From: Ophiura sarsii
Taxonomy: Eukaryota; Echinodermata; Ophiuroidea; Amphilepidida; Ophiuridae
Assembly: GCA_035610835.1 (NCBI GenBank)
Contig: CM069455.1
Span: 48,692,868 to 48,756,867, forward strand
DNA: 64,000 nt
Direction: 5' to 3'
In this document: piece by piece, positions 55,661 through 64,000 of the stretch
Layout: every line of letters begins with the position of its first letter
Numbering within the stretch: position 1 is the first letter of the stretch
Notes under the pieces: model-generated
The model's database searches: none
Told to the model about the DNA's origin: nothing
What the model saw: the letters and a program-made list of their open reading frames with translations, nothing else
Translations under genes and position numbers: made by a program

Positions 55661-56800
55661 TTAAGGGAATTGTCAACCCTTTTAATTTGATGATAGATTT
55701 TTTTTTTAAATATTAAATAAAAGTATATCAAAGTATACATTTCTAGAAATGAAATTCAACTGGGAATCTGATCGTGTCATCATTTTAATACAGGAAACGC
55801 TACATTTTGGGAATTGAACCGAAAAGAAATTTTTACCCACATTTTTCAGAAAGCATAACTAAAAAAGAAAATGGCAATTTGTTCTAATATTGATTTTTGT
55901 AAACAAGACAATTTTGTCTAGGATCGATTTTTTTAAATTTTTTTTTAAAAAGGCTTAGTTTTTAAATATTGCTAAAACATCGGAAGTGTGTAAAGTTAGC
56001 CATTTTTTCCACAATCGAAAAAAAACCCACCTGATCCTAGCGCCGAAAGTCCTCAACACAATGGTAGAACGATAGTTTGATATTTTGTTAGTTATGTTTT
56101 CTGAAAATTGTTTGTTCATGGTTGGATCCATTGAACCCTTTTCTTCAAAATAAAGGTATATTTTTACATAGATTAAATGAATAATGAAGGCGTTACAGCA
56201 GTTTTACGGAAGCTATGCTGAGGGTCCACACCCCTTGAATGACAAATTTAAATGACAAATTAAAAGAATCAATTTTTAATCAATAATTAGTCATTTAATA
56301 TGAATGACAAATTAAATGGCAATTCAATTACTAATCTTAATTTGTCATTTCATTGATAATTAGTCATTTAATTTGTCATTTCAATTGTCATTCATATTAA
56401 TTTGTCATTAACAAATCAATATAGTTCAGTCAAGGAAATGTTTGTTACGATGATAATTAACTACAAACACTCTCAATTATTCTTTCAGCATCACAAATAA
56501 ATGTGCACCATTACAGAATATTTCTTGAATCACAAACCTGCCATTTCTTTTGTCAAGTTTTTAATTTGTCAAATAAGACCTTTTTTGACGAATTAATATT
56601 CTCTGTGTATAATTATGAACAATCGAAATCTCAATTTATATTGTCACAATGAGATGAAATTGGAATAAAACTGAATTTCACATTTCTATATTATTTTATA
56701 CTTTTATATGTATTCTATCATTACCATCACAAGTTACTAACCGGAAGTTACCATTTCCCGTTCTTTATAGGTGATTTTAACATTTCTAAAATAGCGGCCC
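55661..56800. repeat. Family B element, rearranged copy
   Basis: It starts 'ttaagggaattgtcaaccc' and follows the reverse complement of 11380-12485 to about 56150. After other sequence, 56675-56790 matches the left part of 11380-12485 in direct orientation. The copy is therefore internally inverted or composite. Confidence 0.65.
56228..56425. repeat. Dense AAATGACAAAT / ATTTGTCATTT iteration
   Basis: About a dozen copies of 'atgacaaat' or its complement occur in 200 bp, in both orientations, mixed with 'aataattagtcattt'. It lies inside the family B copy. Confidence 0.6.
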
Positions 56801-57290
56801 GTCAGAACATAGGTAATGTTCATACAATTAATATTTAAGTTTTTACACGACCAGTTAAACAATTAGAAAGAAATCATAAAAATCAATAGCGGAGGAGTCA
56901 ACGCTCTTTATGTTACTATAAACACTGCACAAAAAGAATATAGCTAGTAATCATACCACAAAGACTCATTTATTTATTTAATGGAAACAGCATCATTTTT
57001 TATTCAAATGGCCACTTCAATTGGTGCTATTGTGTCAAACGAGGTGTCAAAATGCGCGGGAGGAAATGCCTGTTCTATCCCACTTGTTAATTATAGGGTC
57101 CTGAGAATTAAACACAGGGCGCCTCGAAAAAAGTGGATACTTACTTTTTGTGCAGTGTTTACTATGTTTGCTTAACATACGTAGAAACGTATTACACGGA
57201 CTTCCCGGTATTGGCAAAACTACGTTACAGCCGATAACACATCATTGAACCATTCGGTTACTCGTTGTCTCAGTGATCGGGAACAGAATT
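56801..57290. other. No feature recognised
   Basis: AT-rich spacer. The short open frame at 56981 has no recognisable motif. Confidence 0.35.
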
Positions 57291-57709
57291 CAGGGATGGA
57301 AATAAGACCCGCCCGCCCGCCCATAGCGGGTAACTTTCGTGTCGGGCGGGTGAAGATGCAAAAGTTCCCGTCCGACTGGCGGGTAACATTTTTAAAGCTC
57401 AAAGTGTATTATAAGTAACAGTAAGTTCAGGATCATTTCATCGTCAGACCGTGTGTCATGATGATAGAGGAGATCAGGTTGATAGGAGATTAAAGAATAT
57501 TGGATTGAAGAGCATGATGAATACGGTCTAGGGTTACAGTGGAACATCATACAGTAAAGACTAAAACATGTAATTGTAGTTTAAAAGTACTCTTGCTCTT
57601 AATTGTTTGCTGCAAAATATTATGAAAAAAACCTTGGGCTGGTGGAATTTTTGCTGTGAGCTACCTGCCCGACTGGCTAGTTGTAAACAATCTGAAGTTC
57701 CATCACTGG
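57291..57709. repeat. hAT-like MITE with near-identical flanks
   Basis: The termini are CAGGGATGGAA and TTCCATCACTG. Flanks are GAACAGAATT on the left and GAACAGATT on the right, a target duplication with one base changed. The interior has inverted 'cgcccgcccgcc'-type and 'acctgcccgactgg' blocks. Confidence 0.7.
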
Positions 57710-57826
57710 AACAGATTATTTCTGACACTGCTTGTCTTTATACAGTTGCAATTAAAAATGTTTTGCCAATTATATTGACATTGTAAAGTGTAATATATTT
57801 TATTGTCATTATCCACGATCTTCTTA

Positions 57827-58169
57827 GGGAGCGGTCACTATTTACGCCAGGGGGGGGGGGGGGGGGGGGGAATGGAGGATTTCCATCTATTTTCCCCACA
57901 TTTTTTCATGTTCCCCCTTTTGTCTTCCAAAAAAATTTCAGGTTCCCCCCATCCATCAGGTAAAAAAGTTGATGTTCCCCCCTCCATATTAAAACCCCTT
58001 ATTATTTTTTTCCCCACACGTGTAAAAAAAAAAATTCGCGTTCCCCCCTCAGTTGATTTTTAAATATTCGCGTTCCCCCCTGTCTGTATAGATTTTTTTT
58101 CGCGTTCCCCCCTTAACTCCTCCATTCCCCCCCCCCCCCCCCCCCCTGGCGTAAATAATGCCCGCTCCC
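57827..58169. repeat. MITE with G/C-run termini
   Basis: 'gggagcggtcactatttacg' at the left is inverted as 'cgtaaataatgcccgctccc' at the right, with TTA on both sides. The interior is tandem 'gttcccccc' blocks. 58170-58626 shows no feature. Confidence 0.72.
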
Positions 58170-58626
58170 TTAACCCAAGATGATTTTAAGGAGTCAAGGA
58201 AACAGGAAACATAAAACATGTACCACCCATGTATTAATCTGAAATTACCTTTTTTCCTTTTCCTGTTCCAAATAAATTTGGTAAACATGGTGTTGATCTT
58301 AACGACAACATGATCGGGTATGTGAACAGCAGTTGCTACGAAGGTGAGTTGAGACGACAAAGGGGCTTTTTACAATCAGGTTCCTACCAATCATTGATAA
58401 TCCTCTCATTTTCCATGCACGGATCGAACTTTTGATTGTTTGCATTTCATTATCTCAGTTGCACGTGATTTTATCAAAAGGAATATCAGGGCTAAATGTA
58501 ATGTCGAGAACTAACATGGTATTATCTGGGGACAATTTCCAATTAACAGTGCCGTGTTATAGTCATTATTTTTTAGCGATCCTATCCAAATGGCATCATT
58601 TTTACCGTGACTAATGACGTAAAGAC

Positions 58627-58955
58627 CAGTGGCGGATCCAGGATTAAAATTTACGGGGGGGCTGACCAAGGTTTTTTTAATTGGTACCCCGAAAAAACCC
58701 CGTAAAAAGGTCCACAATTTGTTTTTCCGTCAGCCTGTGAAATTTTGCTAAGTGGGGTGGGGGGGGGGGGGGGGGGGGGGGGGTAGCGATGTGGTCTTCC
58801 CCAAAACCGGCAAACGATATCGCAAGGTACAAGTCGTATATGTACCGACGGAACCTACCTATGCCTCTGAAAAAGGTAAAGTGGTACACAATAAAGGACT
58901 ATTGTCAAATTTTACGGGGGCGCCACGCACCATCCGCCCCCTGTATCCGCCACTG
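58627..58955. repeat. hAT-like MITE, CAGTGGCGGATCCAG type
   Basis: It starts 'cagtggcggatccaggatta' and ends 'tgtatccgccactg'. CAGTGGCGGAT termini are common in animal hAT MITEs. A long G run lies near 58755-58783. No 8-bp duplication is clear. Confidence 0.72.
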
Positions 58956-59039
58956 GAGACCTGAAACAATGGCAAACTCGTCCAGTATGTCTAAGGCACG
59001 GTCCAATTATCAATTAAAGAAAGTTTTAAAAAAATTCCT

Positions 59040-59370
59040 TTAAAATACCTTGTTTTCTATTTTACATGAAAGGTTATCCTTAAAATTGTGGCATTCCAAA
59101 GTTTGAGTTGCATAACTCCGGTGGTTCTATTTTTAGAAGAACAAGGTCACAATACATTTGCCTATTGAGCAGTACACAAACTGGTGGTTAACCACCTTTG
59201 GCAGTAATTCACCATATTTTAGCCTATAATTTCGATATAAATGGAATATTTCTGGCGCCTACGATTTTACAGACATAATAAAATGGGGACTCTCCTGATA
59301 TCAAAATATCTTCATGTGAAAAAAAATATCACAGCCAAAAAAATTGATCTGAACATACACCTTTAATATA
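59040..59370. repeat. MITE family D, inverted copy
   Basis: It contains 'ggtggttaaccacc' and 'ctgatatcaaaatatctt', and ends 'gaacatacacctttaa', the reverse complement of the family start. Confidence 0.68.
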
Positions 59371-59740
59371 ATAAACGAATTTGCAATCAATGTGTTTCTA
59401 ATTCGTGAGTTTGTAACCAAGCGCGCTTTTAAATCAAGAGGGTTTTGCAAGTAATCAGCGCATGTTTCTTTCTTAAATTCGAGTGTGTTGTAATCAGTGT
59501 GTGTTTTTACACCTTCGTTCAACAACAACATGTACACCGACTACAATTCGCGATTGTGACGGATTGCCTGCTTCATCAATTTTGATAAACTTAGCCTCAT
59601 TTTGAAGGACTATCATCAGCGGGCGAGTTTAAGTTATCGGAGTGCTTTATTTAATAATAAACGAATTTGCAATCGGCGTATTTTTAATTCGTGAGTTTGT
59701 AATCAAGAGGGTTTTGTAAGTAATCAGCGCATTGTTTTTG
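59365..59740. repeat. Direct repeat of ~95 bp, 285 bp apart
   Basis: 'ataataaacgaatttgcaat' to 'gtaatcagcgcat' at about 59367-59462 recurs at about 59653-59733 with small differences. 59741-60009 shows no feature. Confidence 0.65.
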
Positions 59741-60009
59741 TCAAAGTCGGTTACGACTTTGACATTTGAAATTAAAGTCAGGGTTTGTGGTGGAGTCTAT
59801 GAATTGCTTTATGTATTTTTAAATCAGCAAGCCTATTTGTACCCATATTTCTTTAAAATGTATATGGGATCTTGATACGAAAATATGAATATATAATATA
59901 TCATCATGTTGTTATTGTGGAGAAATAATTAAAATAATAAGTCTCAGGTGTATCAACTAGAAGTGTTTGAACAAATGAGATTGGATCAAGACTAATCTTT
60001 TCTCATGTC

Positions 60010-60240
60010 CAACCAAGGCTGACAGCAAAATTGTTAACTTTATTTGTTGGAAGTGGCTCTTTTTACTTCATTCTTTTCTTCCATCTTTTCTAACTTTCAT
60101 TTCATTCAGCCAGCATGCTTATATAGGCTTTTTAAGCCTGGCCCGAGCAATTTGCTTGAGCATGGTCCCTTCAGGACCCAAGCGTGTGTCCGTATGGACC
60201 GACCGTACACAGACAAACAAACAAACAAACAAACAGACCC
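60010..60240. repeat. Repeat family E, copy 2, with (AAAC)n
   Basis: Inverted relative to 33110-33400. It shares 'ttatttgttggaagtggct', 'tttcatttcattcagccagc' and 'cttcaggacccaagcgtgt'. It ends in an 'acaaacaaacaaac' run. A 'ggcgtagctaggtttt' hAT-like terminus lies at 60545. Confidence 0.65.
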
Positions 60241-60639
60241 TCCTCACTCTACAGGAACAAAACGCATGAGACACATTATTGGCTCTTCGAAATCGTTAAA
60301 TAATCATGCATCTGATTGCTCGTTTTACCCTTTTTTTAATAGCAGATTCTTCATTGTACACCGATTATTTATCCTTTAAAATGATTTTACTTCAGATCTC
60401 TATTATCAGGGCGGATTGCACTCTAAACCCATAATCTACAAAAAGAATGAATACCGCAGTTAAGAATGGAGCCAGGAGAAATGATTGAAGAGCCGATTAA
60501 CACGCGTTTCAATGAGTTCCTTTTCAACCATGCTAATAACCAATGGCGTAGCTAGGTTTTCTCATATGGTCGATGGGGGCAAACATTTTTTTCAAAAAAC
60601 CGACAAGTACTTTACCAGGCTGTTATCTTTTAAGAATTG

Positions 60640-61046
60640 CTGCCGAGTCACAAACTTGAGAGGATTATGACGTATCCCCCAAACAATCGCGGAAAATTGA
60701 GCTCGAAAACCGACATGATAGTGTCAATCTCAACCTACTCGAATATTCTTGAAACCCGTCTTGTTGTGCCAGCCAGCCATAAACGCATTGGAGCTAACTC
60801 ATTTGCTGTGGCTGGCCCAACATTATGGAATAGCATCCCCTCTACATTAGATCCAGCAACAGTATCATAACCTTCAAACATAATCTCAAGACTCATTTGT
60901 TTAGTAACTGATTATCTGTACATTTTAGGCTTTTTTATTCTTTCCATTCACTTTTGTATGTTGCCTGGGTAAATTGTATTGTTTATATGTTTTATCTTTT
61001 GTTAAGCGCTGTGATCATTTTTGGAACAGCGCTATATAAGCAACGC

Positions 61047-61077
<31 letters not shown>

Positions 61078-61082
61078 ATAAT
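60640..61082 (+). mobile_element. LINE (CR1/L2-like) 3' end, truncated
   Basis: The frame at 60637-60870 ends 'RLVVPASHKRIGANSFAVAG' then 'PTLWNSIPSTLDP', the usual C-terminus of reverse-transcriptase ORF2 in CR1/L2-type LINEs. The expected last residues ('TFKHNLKTHLFSN') lie in another frame just after, so a frameshift is present. The 3' tail ends with 'cgctatataagcaacgc' and an (ATT)n run. The 5' truncation fits target-primed insertion. Confidence 0.75.
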
Positions 61083-61184
61083 CTTGTGTATTGGTATCAT
61101 TATATATAGTTGACATCACCATCCTTCATTTGACAACAGTCGTGAAGAAATCGAGTCATTTATGGCAAAGTTGTCCTTAAAGGT

Positions 61185-61400
61185 GTATATGTTCCGAACA
61201 CTTTAGATTTTTTATATTTTTTTAACATCAAAATATTTTGATATCAAAAGAAAACCCATATTTTTCTCACTATTTCTGTAAAATCTTAGGCGCAAGATAC
61301 GTTACATTGAGACATTATATAAGCCAAAATGTAGTGAATTACCGCCAAAGGTGGTTATCACCTGGCTAGTTTGTGTATTACTCAATGGATTATTAAGGGC
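61185..61400. repeat. MITE family D, partial copy
   Basis: It starts 'taaaggtgtatatgttccg' and contains 'gatatcaaaagaaaaccca' and 'ccaaaggtggttatcacctgg'. The right half is missing. 61401-61863 shows no feature. Confidence 0.6.
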
Positions 61401-61863
61401 ATCTGGAATATTTGGATTATTTACATGTATAGGGCACATGCGGCACATGGTTTGTTGAGGATACATTGATTACGTGGATTAGGACCAACATATTTATTTG
61501 TTTATTCTATTCACATCATAATGAACATGCGACAAATATTCAATACTATTGTAACATCCAATTTAATTTGAACTTTATTTTAACACGACAAAATCAATAA
61601 TAGTCTTTTACACTAGTAACTCTCCCTAAATATGCACAACAACAACAAAGAATATGAACTACATACAATTGTTTTAATATATCGTTATCATTAATATCAC
61701 AATACTAAATCATTTTAATAGTGGAATAACATGAATGGCGAATTTCCATTGTTTGATTTTTCGCGTTAACATCTCTTTTTTCGCCTTAACGTCATTTAAA
61801 CAAAGGACGGACTAAACCCTTTTGTTGTCTTTCTCCTTAATGATGGTTTTAACCGTATACATT

Positions 61864-61945
61864 TAAAAATAATAATAATAATAATAATAATAACGTATTA
61901 TATAGCGCCCAAAACGTGAGTCACTGGGCGCTTTACAAGCAAGCC
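61864..61945 (-). mobile_element. LINE 3' tail, minus orientation
   Basis: An (ATA)n run followed by 'tatatagcgcccaaaacg' and 'gggcgctttacaa'. In reverse this is the common CR1/L2-type 3' end. Only the tail is present. 61946-62308 shows no feature. Confidence 0.55.
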
Positions 61946-62327
61946 CCATCCATCAGATTTAATTTTTTTTCTTCTTTCATTATTCGTGTTTGTTTGTAGA
62001 CCCTTTTTGCTTTGCCCATAATAAGAGCTTATTATGCAAAACATGCTAAGTCCATCAGATATTAAAATTGAGATTTTGGCAGAAACGTATTGTACTTGTA
62101 AAATGGAACTTTTGCTTTTAATTTGAATTTTGTATCTCATTCCGTAGCGGAGATTATTACAAATTTAAATTTCCGGATATTTTCCGGAAAACTTGAATTT
62201 AAATGATCCAAGACGGAAACAAAATCGGATTTTAATGGTTTAAAAAACCCCCGTTTAATACACTTAAAAATACAAATACAAATTAAAATATTGGCATCGG
62301 AAAACGACTTAACAATTTCCACGCGGC

Positions 62328-62570
62328 TATAGACTTTATTTACGCTGCAGCCATTTTCCAAAATTGCCACCCAAGCCTCGTACCCGTTTGGTCTATCTGC
62401 GCCTTGGCGCACTCGATAGAACCGCGAGGGGGAAGCGTGGTACAAAGCGCATGTGGCGTACTGATCCTCGCGCAATGCGATAGAAGACACGCAGGCGCAG
62501 GTAAACATAATGGGAACGAGGCTTAGGTGGCAAATTTTAGAAAATGGCTGCCGCGTGAATAGGGTCTATT
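62328..62570. mobile_element. Nested MITE 1
   Basis: 'tagactttatttacgctgca' at the left is loosely inverted by 'ctgccgcgtgaatagggtcta' shortened at the right, with 'gccattttccaaaattgcca' mirrored. CpG-rich interior. Confidence 0.72.
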
Positions 62571-62676
62571 GGTTTTACCATACAAAATAGATTTTTCAGA
62601 AACCTTTCCCAATTTTCAAAGTCTATCTCAAGGATTACTGAACCAATACTAGACAATACTAGTCTTTACTTATTTC

Positions 62677-63179
62677 TTAAAGGTCAATCAAAATGGTGAT
62701 TCAAGTATGCTTTACTCGATGGAGCATTTTTAGAAAAATATAATGTAAACAAAATAACTCTTAAATATTTTCCAGGGAAAAAGATATACATAAAACCAAT
62801 CATAATTGCCAAAGTTTCTTTTTTAGTGTGGGATGAACTATATGCGGATGACGCGTTACTACGTAATAGGTGTAACTACCAACTCGGTATCCGTGGGACT
62901 CGATCGATAGGTCTGAACAAACAATTTAAGTTATCAGTGAATGCTAGCTATCGACCTATTGAGGTTCCGCGTGCGAGTCTGAGTAACACCTGTGACGTAT
63001 ACATGAGGGCTGTACCATGCCATCATCAGTATGATACAAAGTATAGGCCTACAAGTTTAGAAACTCTTTATTTTGTTTCCTGGGCAATATTAAAGGGTAA
63101 ATCTTTTTTGTTGTTGTGTTTTTACAATATCCTCCATTGAATAAAACATACATGAATCACCATTTTGGTTGACCTTTAA
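62677..63179. mobile_element. Nested MITE 2, TTAA-flanked
   Basis: The termini are 'ttaaaggtcaatcaaaatgg' and 'ccattttggttgacctttaa'. The interior has a quasi-palindrome ('ggtgtaactaccaactcgg' against 'cgagtctgagtaacacc'). No gene. Confidence 0.75.
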
Positions 63180-63321
63180 ATGGTGATTCCAAATACGGTA
63201 ATGAACTTAAATATTTTTGACACTTTTGAAACATTTTCTGAAAATTTGGAATGTCGTCTGCAGATGCCTGTCGCGTGGAAAGTGTTAATGGACGTCAACA
63301 GTTCTACCAGACCACTTAAAG

Positions 63322-63327
63322 TTTATT
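63322..63327 (-). promoter_or_regulatory. Candidate polyadenylation signal
   Basis: Minus-strand AATAAA about 185 bases past the GPCR stop codon. Function inferred from position. Confidence 0.4.
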
Positions 63328-63511
63328 CTTGGTCACCTGAGGTGAGTCTATGTGCATTGCATAAATAAATACAATACACGTATACAACAATACCGGTATG
63401 CAATTAAAAGATGATTTAAAGTACTTTGTACTTAAAGAGAACAATGATATCTTGCGCATGCGCTTCAATACCTAAGACCTATTTTTCGTTCTGTGCATCC
63501 CTTCTATTTTC

Positions 63512-64000
63512 CTACTTTGTTTTCGTAGTCATTGTCTGTTGACTTTTCGCGTCTGCATTTTTCTTTCGAGAATCTGAAATGACTTCCGAAATAGTGTACA
63601 GATAAGGGTTAATGGCGGAGTTTAACGGCAGAACGAACGTCACGCACCATGCAAATACCTTCGGGGGAATGGTAAGCGCATGCGCCTGGACAAGGATTCC
63701 GAGAATTACAATCGGCGACCAGCACGCGAAATCCGTGATCACAATGGCGCTGACTTTAGAAAGAAGCTTAATTTGTTGTTTCATTTCAGGCGTGCGTCCA
63801 GATTGTTTCGCTGACTTCGTAACAGCCCGAAATATCTCAATGTAACACGCGAGGATTACCAGGTAGCATACGCCGTTAAAGCCGAGAAAAAGCGCTACTG
63901 AATAGTACAAGCCATTAACAGAGCCTGTGGGTAATGAAGCATAGCTATCTTTTCTATACCAATAGGTATCAGCAGGGTAAGGGTAAATTATAGTACTGTT
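63512..64000 (-). CDS. Rhodopsin-family GPCR, relaxin-receptor/LGR-like, 3' part
   Basis: Open from the right window edge to TAG at 63512-63514, 162 codons. It covers extracellular loop 2, TM5 ('YYSVALFLGFNGVCYLVILA'), loop 3 with a Lys-rich stretch before TM6, TM6 with 'ITDFACWSPI', TM7 with 'LPLNSAINPYLYTI' (NPxxY) and a short basic, Gln/Thr-rich tail. The TDFxCW and LPxNSAxNPxLYT signatures are typical of leucine-rich-repeat glycoprotein/relaxin receptors (LGR/RXFP). It acts at the plasma membrane through G proteins (family knowledge); the ligand is unknown. No intron in this segment. The ectodomain and TM1-4 lie outside the window, so RXFP versus other class A subfamilies is not settled. 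Confidence 0.85.
   Translation of the reverse strand, partial: NSTIIYPYPADTYWYRKDSYASLPTGSVNGLYYSVALFLGFNGVCYLVILACYIEIFRAVTKSAKQSGRTPEMKQQIKLLSKVSAIVITDFACWSPIVILGILVQAHALTIPPKVFAWCVTFVLPLNSAINPYLYTISEVISDSRKKNADAKSQQTMTTKTK

Larger units (their letters stand above)
62309..63288. mobile_element. TTAA-type MITE carrying two nested insertions
   Basis: TTAA at 62309-62312 and 63285-63288. The left end 'ttaacaatttccacgcggc' and right end 'gcgtggaaagtgttaa' match 31524-31771. It is split at 62328-62570 and 62677-63179 by other MITEs; removing them restores the 31.5-kb arrangement. Confidence 0.78.

Noticed and set aside
58750..58785. Biological meaning of long G runs here and near 14105, 35403, 38657 and 57850
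   Set aside because: They sit inside MITEs and are prone to sequencing length error; nothing can be concluded from their length.
62137..62508. 123-codon minus-strand ORF
   Set aside because: It crosses a MITE boundary and shows no recognisable motif.

Overview
AT-rich animal nuclear DNA, most likely from an echinoderm or another marine deuterostome. I infer this from intron-containing genes, a relaxin-receptor-like GPCR, a Ty3/Gypsy element with GPY/F integrase, a tRNA-derived SINE, LINE 3' tails and a very dense load of short inverted-repeat transposons. The species cannot be fixed from sequence alone; most repeat families are named here only by their termini. LAYOUT: 1-2599 is upstream or intronic sequence holding a 1.18-kb near-perfect palindrome. 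2600-6468 (+) is the large terminal exon of a zinc-finger gene with about 22 fingers. 6.5-21.8 kb is gene-free and packed with inverted-repeat elements. 21.8-31.9 kb (-) holds a second zinc-finger gene that I rebuild as four coding exons (31853-31799, 29437-28943, 26557-26405, 24072-21833). Every junction is phase 1, the spliced length is 981 codons including the stop, and one classical C2H2 finger is completed only by splicing. The two genes are convergent paralogues with the same intron phase and the same finger architecture. The second gene also carries an acidic tandem-repeat region of about 240 residues. 32-38 kb holds a tRNA-derived SINE, a hairpin-bearing tandem array with paired base changes, palindromes, a diverged duplication and a motif repeating every ~190 bp. 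38.9-44.8 kb is an LTR retroelement with 5-bp target duplications and no recognisable pol. Its 5' LTR is split by a 2.86-kb AACGTT-rich transposon. 45.0-55.1 kb is a minus-strand Ty3/Gypsy element with 2.38-kb, nearly identical LTRs, a tRNA-Leu primer-binding site, a stop-interrupted gag and a pol with a large internal deletion. 55.1-63.3 kb is again repeats, including a hairpin minisatellite, hAT-like elements, LINE 3' ends and a three-layer nest of MITEs. 63512-64000 (-) is the 3' end of a rhodopsin-family GPCR that runs off the right edge. HOW THE GENES RELATE: the two zinc-finger genes share two module types, a U1/matrin-like finger plus C2H2 finger pair and a Cx3C ('FGC') finger plus C2H2 finger pair. 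They look like products of one duplication; nucleic-acid binding is inferred. The GPCR is unrelated. I found no further convincing host genes; most other open frames are antisense shadows or repeat-derived.
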